A stretch of DNA of 64,000 nucleotides. Source: Rhabditoides inermis. Lineage: Eukaryota > Nematoda > Chromadorea > Rhabditida > Rhabditidae. A model generated the notes under the pieces. The model saw nothing but the letters and a program-made list of their open reading frames with translations. It searched no databases and was not told the origin of the DNA. The first letter of the stretch is position 1, and each line of letters starts with the position of its first letter. This document shows positions 33,810-64,000 of this stretch, in pieces. The stretch spans positions 212,501 through 276,500 of the forward strand of contig CAWZYM010000069.1 in assembly GCA_963966185.1 (NCBI GenBank). Reading direction: 5' to 3'. Made by a program: the position numbers and the translations under genes.

Positions 33810-35376
33810 ATTGAATAAGACAGAAAAGATATCACTCAAAACACCCATTGTGGATTCGTCTTTTCGAGTTTTGTTGTATCACAGTGTGAGCGGACCTTGT
33901 GCCAGTACATCAAACTACTTTTGGAATGACCGCAAACCATACTCGCAATTGGCAAGCATACTGACACACGTGTTGAGGGAGCGTGTGGGCGCAGTGCTGA
34001 CGTGTCGTCGTTGGCTGGGGGCAGCGTCGCGTCGGCTGCCCACCAGACACGGACTGACGGTGGCACTGACAGGGTGCGCCGCCGCGACCGCCAGTGTCAC
34101 GGTGGGTGACCAGACAGGGCGAGCGAGAGAACAAGGCGAGTTGAGGACTGCTCCACCTCCCTCCGACTGTGTCAGTGCCACGGCGGCAACCGACTACTCT
34201 CCCTGTTGCTGCCCGAGATTGTGGGAGGTGGGTGTGCGAGAACTCCCCTTGCACCTCTTGGTCTAGCTGTTGACTGTGTTGTTGAGGGACGCAGTGTGTG
34301 TCAATGGAGGATGAGTTGCTGGGAGGAGGGGGAAAGGGGGGAGTGGAGGACTCGAGTGTGCACGCGGTGCTCGACGGCTGTGCGCAGTGCGCGTTGGTGG
34401 GTAAAGTGGACAGGATTGTCCCGACAAGAGTAAGGGGAGGACGGCCGTGTTCAGAGTTCCCTCCGCTTCGAGCGAGTCGACTTCTCGCGCGTGCGCCCGT
34501 GGACCATCGCTCTGCTCGCGCGCTTCGCCACACTCGAGCAGGCTCGTTCGGCCATTGTTCTGTCAATGTTGACTTCTTGTTTGCAGGTTGTTCTGGATGA
34601 GTGTTCCCTGTCAGCGGGCTGTGAGCGACTGCTAGTCAGGGCGCTCTCTCCCAGCATGCACTGCCTCAGTCGCATCGTTGTCACCGGGTGTGCCGAGGTG
34701 AGGTGACGTCATCTACGGCTGTATAGAGTAGATGTAGATGGATATAGGAAGAAAGGGAGGTTGGACATTGCTTGTCGTTGCAGCTCACTGACAACTTCTC
34801 TATGGCTGTCGCCCGCAGCTGTCCGAACCTCGAGCACCTCATTCTCAGCCGATGCAACGCGGTCAGCTGTTTGTTCTTTGCCCCATCTATCTCGTTCATT
34901 GTTTGTTTCTAGGTGACGTCGATCAGCGTGGTTTCTTTGATGGAGACTCGCCGACTGCGCACTCGGCCTCAGCTCACACTCGGACTGGAAGGGACTGCGT
35001 TCGACGGGGGCGCGGTGAGTGCGCCAACACAACACACATAGCTGGTTTGACTATGGTGACAAATAGGAGAAGATGGATAGAGAGCGAAGAGAGAGAGAGA
35101 GGGGGGGAAGAGATGTCTTCTCAGCTCGCCCGCTACATGTCCTCTCCTCTCCTCCATTCCGGCGGCCGTGGATGGCGAGTCGTCTCCATGCATGTCGAAA
35201 TCGGATTCGAAAAGGTTACTTTATTACTTATTTGGTTTGTAAGCATTTCTGCCTGTAATATTATACAACTTTAATTGTTTTATTTATTCATGTGCCTGAA
35301 GTCTGAATGTTTTCAATTGCAGGCTGCCCTCCTCCTGGAACATCCAGACAGAGTCTGCATCGTCGTGTATATGTGA
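33675..35376 (+). CDS. F-box / leucine-rich-repeat protein (FBXL-like)
   Basis: Probable substrate adaptor of an SCF ubiquitin ligase. The N-terminus reads an F-box (SLPPELIAKVIECLPER, then VGAVLTCRRWLGAASRRLP); degenerate cysteine-type LRRs follow (VVLDECSL, CPNLEHLILSRCNA). Modelled exons: 33675-33751, 33978-34101, 34176-34227, 34287-34396, 34455-34541, 34587-34697, 34784-34861, 34913-35014, 35125-35214, 35323-35376; 885 nt, 294 aa. The 34542-34586 intron has a GC donor (CAG|GCTCGT). It could be read through in frame, but removing it restores the LRR spacing. Exon 2-4 boundaries are the least certain. AATAAA at 35627-35632 is a likely poly(A) signal. It begins about 350 bp after PRP16 on the same strand. 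The substrate and ortholog cannot be named. Confidence 0.72.
33763..33806. repeat. (CT)n microsatellite in F-box intron 1
   Basis: CT dinucleotide tract of about 44 bp inside the first intron. Confidence 0.95.
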
Positions 35377-35626
35377 TGACGTCATAGCAGGATTTATGCG
35401 ATAGTAATGAATGTACAGTCGGTGTTTGTGTATGTAGTTATGTGCAGCTTGATATGATAAGATTGTACATAGGGATTGTATTTAACATGGTTTGGTTATG
35501 AACTATGTTTTTTTTTGTGAAACAAGTTTTGCTAGAGCGGATTGTGTAGTGTACAGTGAGATTTCTGCCGTAGTCTGCCAGGGATTTGGTAATTGTGCAT
35601 TCTATTTTGATGATTATCGTATGTAT

Positions 35627-35632
35627 AATAAA
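35627..35632 (+). promoter_or_regulatory. Poly(A) signal of the F-box gene
   Basis: AATAAA 250 bp after the F-box stop codon and 110 bp before the next gene's first exon. Confidence 0.5.
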
Positions 35633-35742
35633 GGTTGTATACATTATTGTAAGTTTGTGTTGATGCGCGTTGTGAGTCGCTAACCCTCATCTTTTGTGAT
35701 TATCTATGATCTATCTACTAACGACCTTACCTGTGTTGTTAG

Positions 35743-57601
<21,859 letters not shown>

Positions 57602-57878
57602 AAACGCGTATGCATAACGAAAAAAGACTTTATCATACCAAAATTCTCCACATAAATCTCGATAAACACTCTTGAAAGATGCAATATACACACCAAATGA
57701 CGAAAATACACAGAATACATACACAAGAAATCACCGTAGATTGAGAAACCGAGATACGCTGCGAGGTCAATGAAATCAGTATACATCGAGTAAAGCACCG
57801 AGTATCATGTTACTGCCATATTGAAATACGAGAAAATGAGTTAAGAGAAGGGAGCAATAATGGGATGTACATCGGGTC

Positions 57879-59020
57879 TCACGCCGCACTCTCCGTTCCC
57901 TCCTGCAGTTCATAGAGTAGCACGTGGCAGCGACCTGCTTCCTTCTTCACAATCTCTTCGGCAGTCGTAACCGTAATCTGAAATCAATCAATCAATATTC
58001 TATATATTATATGTCTAAAATAACTAACCGTGCTGTCGTCACACAGCAGCCACGACTCGTTCCCACTCTTCTCATCGCGCACCTTCACGTGGCTGCGGTA
58101 GTGACCTGAAAGGAAAAGTAATGCTAGACTCCGCCCCTCTTGCTCCGCCCCACCTCCACGGGCTCCACCCAGATGCGAGAGAACAGAGCGCAGCTTGTAG
58201 AAAGACTGATGAGGGGACGGTTGTAGCGGATTCTAAACAATACAAATAAATCATCTGATCGAAATATCACATCGAAATATCAGTTTGCCTAGCGCTCTCA
58301 CTTCGATGGTGCGGACGACATCGAAGTGGACATTGCAAGGGTTGGTGAGGTAGATACCGAACGACGTACACAGAGAGTGCTCCGTCACTAAAAAATTGGC
58401 AGTAACTTTCAGTGAAACAAGATAAATTTTCGAAATTAATTTGAAAACAACAGGACATGTAAAAGGTACAGAGGGGGACAAAGAGAAAGGAGCGCTGACC
58501 CTGATCGCTGACAGCGCGTATGTACGTGAAGAGGGGACGAGTGCGCAGCCAGCCGTTCTGCAACCACTCATTCCCATTTCCCTACCCCCCTCCCCCCTCC
58601 CTTCCCTCACCTGCTGGTATACGAACACGTCGCATCCGAACATGCTCGCCACTGCAGCCACCTCACACTCCGTGCCCCACTCAGCATCGTTCGTCATACT
58701 CCTCAACACAACCTTCAAACACGCTCTGTCCCTGCTCTCACTACTCACAGTATACAGTAACGAGACGATGCCCATCTCTCTAGCAATTTCAAACGCGACA
58801 TATGTTCCCTCACTTCTTCACTCACTCGAGGTGCTGCTCTATCGTCTGTCCCTTCTTGAGAAGTCCCTCGAATCGGTAGTAGTACTGCTTTATGAAGACG
58901 CACAACTGAAAAGAGCCAACATTGCAATCATAATGTATACCACAATCTGTACACCCACTCACCCTCTTTCGCAACTGCAGATGGTGCTCCTCCGTGCCGA
59001 ACACAGACATACTCACTGCC
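57879..59020 (-). CDS. OTU-like domain fused to USP C-terminal half (deubiquitinase-like)
   Basis: Minus-strand exons in coding order: 59020-58963, 58905-58826, 58779-58611, 58557-58500, 58387-58302, 58232-58154, 58105-58029, 57977-57879; about 235 codons plus an unseen N-terminus. The first five read like an OTU cysteine protease: FGTEEHHLQLRKR, then WGTECEVAAVASMFGCDVFV, then an NGWLRT segment, then IYLTNPCNVHFDVV with the catalytic-type His. The last three read like the C-terminal part of a ubiquitin-specific protease: FYKLRSVLSHLGG, GGHYRSHVKV with the His box, WLLCDDST, CHVLLYELQ. All junctions keep phase with normal GT-AG ends. The OTU Cys box (D-x-x-C) was not found; a possible upstream exon (59081-59271) joins in phase but lacks it. 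It may be a fused gene, two genes or a pseudoenzyme. Confidence 0.65.
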
Positions 59021-59411
59021 CTGCAACAAATCAAACAAATCAAAGAAAACACAACTTTTATTGTATTATTTAAACGATACCGTAACAGAATAGATATAAT
59101 GAATGCGTTTTTTTTCTTCCTTTCTCCGCGGCGTGTGGTCGGGTCCTCATTTTGCCCCACCGCTGCCGAATGTTCGGTCATCGACAAGAATCCTTCCCGA
59201 GTAACCAGTGAGACGGCGGGAGGTACTCTCATGTGGAAGCATCTATGGCGCGAGGAGATACCAATTGACATACAAGCAACGGAAATCCCGGAGCTCTACA
59301 CGTCAAGAATGGTACTCTGGTCCAGGAATGTGTTTCTCCGGCGTTAGCCTATGTATCTAGCATCTTAGGCACTACTGTATGCTTCATATCATCATGATTG
59401 TGTTGTCATAT

Positions 59412-59537
59412 TCAGATATAACTGTACAAGAGGAAGGAAGAGAAGGAAAGGCCGTTCAGACGCGAGCAAGAGAGGAAGTACAAGGGAGACAAGGACCAGC
59501 AGCGTTTCCGGCCCTATCGCCGCGATGGACGACAGTC
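59412..59537 (+). CDS. Candidate terminal exon of an unidentified plus-strand gene
   Basis: An acceptor-like TTATATTCAG-type site precedes a short frame rich in Lys, Arg and Glu (KRKEEKERPFRREQERKYKG...), ending in RRDGRQS and a stop. Upstream plus-strand exons could not be connected. It could equally be chance. No family is recognised. Confidence 0.25.
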
Positions 59538-59847
59538 GTGAATGAACCCCGGAGTGGGGAGATAAGAGAGAACGCACTCGTTGATTGTAGTTTGTTGCAT
59601 TTGACACACATATGTTTTTGTATTTAGTCTGGCAGCCTCGGCTAGCCTTGTTGTTTTGGTACGCGCACATATGTTATATTGATTTTGTCTAGAGTGCCTT
59701 TGTATGTTTAAATCTCGCGCCACTGCCTGTGTTGTATACGGTGTTGATATCTTATCGTCCACGTAAGAGTGGTTTTGTGTGTTGTTATTCAGTTGTTCGT
59801 GAATCGTGGTTTCGAGGTGGTGATAATAAATTGCTGCATCAATCCCC
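59538..59847. other. Spacer, possible LTR sequence of the downstream gypsy element
   Basis: AATAAATTGC at about 59827 resembles an LTR poly(A) region. No LTR boundary can be proved because the second LTR is outside the window. Confidence 0.3.
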
Positions 59848-60642
59848 GTGGTACTCTGTCTATACCTTATCGGTTGCGACATACCGAGGCGTCCTACTCG
59901 GCGTCTATCTTTGGAGCAAGGAGCGAGGAGCGAGGAGCGAGGCCTGTACGCGAACGCGTGGGCCTCGTTGAAATCATCAAGCGCTAGTGTATGCGAACGC
60001 ATCACTAGTCGTTTCACGACCTGATTTGTGTACGCGAACGCGTGCAAATCATTGACTCTGTCTATCCACAGCTGCGAACGCACTGTGTGGTGATACGCAA
60101 ATTACACTACTTCGCGAACGCGCGTAGTGTTTTATTGTGATTAATTCCAATTGTTTCAATTGGTGGGGTGTGTTTGAATACACCCAACACGGACCAGAAC
60201 CTAACTGGAACGTACATGGGGGCCGAACCGGGATGTACGTTCCAGAAGTTATCTAGTCCGTGTTAAACGTATCAATATACGTTCCACCAATTGCAATAAT
60301 TGGAATTACTCGAAATACACTATACGCGTTCGCGCAATAGTATAATGTAAAGTGCTTATTTCGTGGTCGCGTTCGCGAACCCACGGAAGCACTGAATCGC
60401 CGGCTTGCACGCGTTCGCGTTCACAAGCCGGTTGGTGGTGGTGACTAGTGTTGCGTTCGCAAACCACTAGCCCTCGATGTTCTTGGTGAAGTCGACGCGT
60501 TCGCGTACCGACTCCAACACTCCTCTCACAGATAAGATAGCATGACCAAAGATCAATAGATACGCGAGGAAGACACTCACGCCGGTAAGCTATGCGACAT
60601 AACCGGTAGATATCCACAACATGATCGAATAGACAGAACTAT
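59848..60642. repeat. Large palindrome made of ordered GCGAACGC-apex hairpins
   Basis: An imperfect inverted repeat of about 790 bp centred near 60225-60245. The left arm holds five hairpins at 59939-59966, 59984-60008, 60023-60050, 60066-60090 and 60104-60130, all with GCGAACGC at the apex. A long central hairpin lies at 60186-60264. The right arm holds five at 60319-60341, 60352-60392, 60400-60431, 60445-60470 and 60490-60513, all with GCGTTCGC. Outer stems differ from hairpin to hairpin. Equivalent hairpins in the two arms correspond in order. Arm homology continues outside the hairpins (TCTGTCTAT and CCAAAGAT near the ends). No coding potential; it ends about 100 bp before the gypsy gag start. 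Confidence 0.9.
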
Positions 60643-60739
60643 CGATTTATCTTGGCCCTTGACCAACAACACGACCACACTACATCCTCGCTCCCCCTCT
60701 ACTCCGACAACAAGCAGACCAACAACGTCGAGCTCAGGT

Positions 60740-63700
60740 ATGGAGATGAGAAGAGCGGGTGCGAACGGAGGGAGAGATGACTGGCACGGATACGACTTGA
60801 GGGGAAGTGATTTCGAGATCGAACCAATCAAGAAGGATGTAGGAGTGAAAGGATTGGAAAGGTTCTGGGTGCTGTTCCAATTCAAGTACGGACGTCTGCC
60901 GGACGTGGTACAAAAGGAGATATTGCGAACAAAAGTGAGGGAAACGGGGAAACTAGACACATTGCCGAGGGAGATTCGCGAGGGCAACGTTGCCGGAGTA
61001 TTCGAAGCATTGAAGGCGAGGCTGACGGAGGATAGGCAGACGCGCTCATACCGTGCGATAGCTAAACTGCGGAGCATGGTGCCCCTGAAAGAACAGAAGT
61101 TGAGCAAGTACATTGAGGAGATAGAGAAACAAGCACACATTGCCTACGACGACAACGAGTACAAGGCAAATGATGCTAATCTGACAAACATGGTCATGGC
61201 CCAGATACAACAATGGCCCGACAAGTTGCAAATTGCCAAGGAAGTTATGTCAACGAGGAAGGGAGACCAGTTCGAGAAAATTAAGAAATTGATATTCGAA
61301 AGCGAACAAGCGAAGATGATTTGGGAGTCCAATGCATACGGAGGAGGGAAACAAACGAAGGAGACAGGGCGCAATAACACGACATTGAGAAGATGTTTTA
61401 ATTGCAATGAAGTGGGACACGTGACGATGAACTGTCCCAAGAAGACGGGCAACAAGAGCGAGGGTGCACCGCATCCGGGATCGACGACGAGCACAGGGGA
61501 TACGCCGAAGCAAGGGGGCGGCCCAATGTCGATGATAACGTGTAATAAGTGTGGAGGGAGAGGACACATAGCGAGAAACTGTACGAGTCGTAATCCGATT
61601 GTGAGAAGGGTCGTGGAGAAGGTAGAAACGAACAGTGGAAACCGAGGGACCGAACAGATGAGATCGGAAGGAAACGACAAGGAAGGGGAGAAGGATGGCA
61701 GGGTGACAGGGATCCGATGCAAGGCGGAGGCACACATCCTGAACAAGAAGATAACAATAATATTGGACTCAGGTGCGGAGGCGTCAGTGATTTCGAAGGA
61801 CAAGTGGGAGAAGATAAGAGAAGATGTAGAAGAGGGAGATGGCTGGAATAAGAGAACTGAAGACGACATGAGGAGAGGATTAGTGGGATACGGAGGAAGT
61901 GCCTTGAGGATAAACGAGCTGGTGACTGTGAACATGAAGATGGGCAATGCGGAGACGGGGTGGAGGAAGGTGACCTTCCACGTGGTCGACAATCAGAGCG
62001 ACGAGGTCATATTGGGAACTAGTGCGTTGTGTGATCTGGGACTCACCCTGCAGTTCACGACAGGAGGAACTTTTCGATTTCAAGTGACGGATGAAGTGGA
62101 AGCCAAAGCACTGCCGGAAGAGGCAACTGTCAGGACGACCGAACGGGTATACATACCCGCTGGAGGTGTTCGACAGCTGACTGTGCGAGGACAAGGAGGA
62201 GGGGATATGGTGTTATGGTCAGTGAAGGACAAGGGAATAGAAAGCGGACTGTGTACAGTGGTTCAAAACAAAAGCGTGATTCGAGCAGTGAACAGAACGG
62301 ACGAGCCGATCACGTTGAACAAGGGAGAGGAGATTGGCAGATGGGCAACAGAGGAATGGGAACTGCCGGCGAGGGAGCGTGAAAAGAATAGAGATGGAGA
62401 CATGCTGGAGAAACGAGTGGAGATAACGAAGGACGGAGAGGAGCGTTCTGAAAAGATAATGAATAAACTGAAAGAGGGGATGGATGAGGAGATAGGAGAG
62501 GAGCAGAAGATACGGTTGAAGAAGCTGGTTCGGAAATACAACGGGTCATTCGCCCTAACGGAACAAGAACTAGGCACGACCGACCTGGTAGAACATGTGA
62601 TTGATACGGGAGATCAGGTGCCGATTAGGCAGAAGGCACGACCGGTACCTATGGCAATGAAGGGAGAGGTGAAGGGTATCGTGCAGGACCTACTGGATAG
62701 AGGAATAATCAGGAAGAGTAAATCACCGTGGGCGTCTCCCGTGGTTCTTGTGAAGAAGAAAGACGGATCGATAAGATTCTGTGTCGACTACAGAAGGGTC
62801 AACGAGGTGACTAAGCAGGACGCCTACCCCCTACCTCATATCGACAGTATGCTACAGAACTTGAAGGGAAAGGAGTGGTTCAGCACACTGGACATGCATA
62901 GCGGATACTGGCAAGTTCGGCTGGACAAGACGACCAAGGAGAAGAGTGCTTTCGTTACTGAAGGAGGGTTGCACGAGTTCAACGTACTACCGTTTGGATT
63001 GTCGACGTCTCCGGCTACATACCAACGGTTGATGGAGGTAGTACTCGGACATTTGATTGGATCTGAAGTGATGGTGTACATAGACGACGTAATCGTGGCG
63101 ACGGACAAGCTGGAGAGGCACTATGAGGTGCTGGAGCAAGTGATGGATGCGCTGCAGGGGGCTAATCTGATGTGCAAACCGAGTAAGTGCGTGTTCCTGA
63201 AGAAAGAAGTCGAGTTCCTTGGTCACATAGTGGACAAGCTGGGAGTACACACAGATAAGAAGAAGGTAGAGAAGATACAAACATACCCGAGACCGAAGAA
63301 CGTGAAGGAGCTGAGGACGTTCCTAGGGATGGCAAGCTACTACAGAAAATTCATCCGAAGTTTCTCGAAACTAGCGAGACCACTGCACGAGTTGACTAAG
63401 AAGGAGAAGAGATGGACGTGGGGAGAGGGAGAAGAGAAGGCGTTTGAGGGACTTAAACTGAGAATGGTGACGGCACCAGTACTGATGCAACCGGATATAG
63501 AGAAAGCGAAGTCGGGAGAGCGACCGTTCGTCATCTACACCGATGCAAGCAAGGAGGGTGTCGGGGCGGTGCTGACACAGGAGGGCGATGATGGCCTAAT
63601 GCACCCTATTTACTTCATCTCGAAGGCGTTGTCGAAGGCAGAGAGGAACTACCATGTGACGGACTTAGAAGCATTGGCGGTAGTGGTGGCGATGAGACAA

Positions 63701-64000
63701 TTTAAGAGATTCGTCATGGGAGCAAGGGTGACTGTGTATACAGATCACAGGTCATTGACTGCGATGTTCAAGTCGGACATTTCGGACAGATTGTGGAGAT
63801 GGTCAGTTGAGCTGCAGACGTATGCAATGGAGATTAGATATGTGGCAGGAAAGGCAAACGCAGTTGCAGACGCATTGTCAAGAGGTGCGGTGGTGAGCGC
63901 AGATCAGCACGGAGTGAGGGGAGCTGAGGCCATAATAGGGAGAGTTTATCTCCAAGACGAGGAGGAGAAGAAGGGGGCGTGGTTGAAGAGCCTGGAAAAA
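60740..64000 (+). CDS. Ty3/gypsy Gag-Pol polyprotein (runs off window)
   Basis: Open frame of at least 1087 codons from the ATG at 60740 to the window edge. Gag: basic, helical N-terminus, then two zinc knuckles, CFNCNEVGHVTMNC (from about 219) and CNKCGGRGHIARNC (from about 268). Aspartic protease LDSGAEASVIS with Asp near 343. RT: KKKDGSIRFCVDYRRVN, LPFGLSTSPATYQRLM, catalytic YIDD at 780-783. RNase H starts near 930 with YTDASKEGVGAVL (Asp 935). The tether and start of integrase lie beyond the edge. I saw no stop or frameshift, so the copy may be recent. A minus-strand LTR/Gag remnant of another gypsy family is at 50692-52344; the two are not close relatives by their protease motifs. Confidence 0.93.
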   Translation, partial: MEMRRAGANGGRDDWHGYDLRGSDFEIEPIKKDVGVKGLERFWVLFQFKYGRLPDVVQKEILRTKVRETGKLDTLPREIREGNVAGVFEALKARLTEDRQTRSYRAIAKLRSMVPLKEQKLSKYIEEIEKQAHIAYDDNEYKANDANLTNMVMAQIQQWPDKLQIAKEVMSTRKGDQFEKIKKLIFESEQAKMIWESNAYGGGKQTKETGRNNTTLRRCFNCNEVGHVTMNCPKKTGNKSEGAPHPGSTTSTGDTPKQGGGPMSMITCNKCGGRGHIARNCTSRNPIVRRVVEKVETNSGNRGTEQMRSEGNDKEGEKDGRVTGIRCKAEAHILNKKITIILDSGAEASVISKDKWEKIREDVEEGDGWNKRTEDDMRRGLVGYGGSALRINELVTVNMKMGNAETGWRKVTFHVVDNQSDEVILGTSALCDLGLTLQFTTGGTFRFQVTDEVEAKALPEEATVRTTERVYIPAGGVRQLTVRGQGGGDMVLWSVKDKGIESGLCTVVQNKSVIRAVNRTDEPITLNKGEEIGRWATEEWELPAREREKNRDGDMLEKRVEITKDGEERSEKIMNKLKEGMDEEIGEEQKIRLKKLVRKYNGSFALTEQELGTTDLVEHVIDTGDQVPIRQKARPVPMAMKGEVKGIVQDLLDRGIIRKSKSPWASPVVLVKKKDGSIRFCVDYRRVNEVTKQDAYPLPHIDSMLQNLKGKEWFSTLDMHSGYWQVRLDKTTKEKSAFVTEGGLHEFNVLPFGLSTSPATYQRLMEVVLGHLIGSEVMVYIDDVIVATDKLERHYEVLEQVMDALQGANLMCKPSKCVFLKKEVEFLGHIVDKLGVHTDKKKVEKIQTYPRPKNVKELRTFLGMASYYRKFIRSFSKLARPLHELTKKEKRWTWGEGEEKAFEGLKLRMVTAPVLMQPDIEKAKSGERPFVIYTDASKEGVGAVLTQEGDDGLMHPIYFISKALSKAERNYHVTDLEALAVVVAMRQFKRFVMGARVTVYTDHRSLTAMFKSDISDRLWRWSVELQTYAMEIRYVAGKANAVADALSRGAVVSADQHGVRGAEAIIGRVYLQDEEEKKGAWLKSLEK

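Noticed and set aside
34542..34586. Reading through this segment as F-box exon sequence
   Set aside because: It is in frame, but removal restores the regular LRR spacing before VVLDECSL and a GC donor of the recurrent type is present. Not fully excluded.
59939..60513. Hairpin array as a CRISPR array or tRNA cluster
   Set aside because: Stems vary and apices are constant with no repeat-spacer periodicity. No A/B boxes or cloverleaf features.

Overview
The window is nuclear DNA of a small-intron invertebrate metazoan. It holds intron-dense eukaryotic genes (introns mostly 40-100 nt), an F-box/LRR gene, a BEL/Pao retroelement with an envelope-like region, CR1/Jockey- and RTE-like LINE remnants, Helitrons and tRNA-derived SINEs. 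Env-bearing BEL/Pao elements are well known from nematodes, so a nematode or similarly compact invertebrate genome is the best guess. The phylum is not proven by the sequence.

Layout. 0-22.7 kb is a repeat graveyard. It contains simple repeats, LINE fragments (3.3, 5.9-8.3, 8.5, 13.5 and 19.9-21.8 kb), tRNA-like SINE heads, foldback and long-TIR elements (3.5-4.3, 10.2-10.6, 10.6-11.6, 12.0-12.5 and 17.4-18.0 kb) and a 1.7-kb CT-rich minisatellite (15.4-17.1 kb). 22.9-33.3 kb is the DEAH-box splicing helicase PRP16/DHX38: 31 exons on the + strand, with one 4.7-kb intron stuffed with a purine tract and foldback elements. 33.7-35.4 kb is an F-box/LRR gene. 35.7-57.6 kb is a fucose-1-phosphate guanylyltransferase-like gene of 14 exons. 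Its second intron is 19 kb and holds two tandem Helitron-helicase remnants; one copy is split by a full-length 13.7-kb BEL/Pao element (identical-looking LTRs, GCACC target duplication, - strand) and by a Ty3/gypsy remnant. A tRNA-Ser(AGA) gene sits antisense in a later intron. 57.9-59.0 kb (- strand) is a gene whose exons read as an OTU-type domain followed by the C-terminal half of a USP domain. 59.85-60.64 kb is a large imperfect palindrome built from hairpins. From 60.74 kb to the window edge runs an intact Ty3/gypsy gag-pol frame.

Three observations stand out. (1) The 59.85-60.64 kb palindrome carries five hairpins per arm, all showing the same GCGAACGC/GCGTTCGC apex. Hairpins at equivalent positions in the two arms differ by paired, stem-preserving substitutions. 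(2) The BEL/Pao element carries an antisense spliced gene between its polyprotein and 3' LTR. It encodes an RGG-box protein with two CCHC zinc knuckles, whereas the element's own Gag shows an RG-rich tail and no knuckle. (3) Inverted dimers of tRNA-like SINEs form foldback elements. Host genes also show recurrent GC-AG introns and TTGAG-type acceptors.

All exon models come from reading splice consensus, phase and family similarity by eye. No alignment or transcript data were available.
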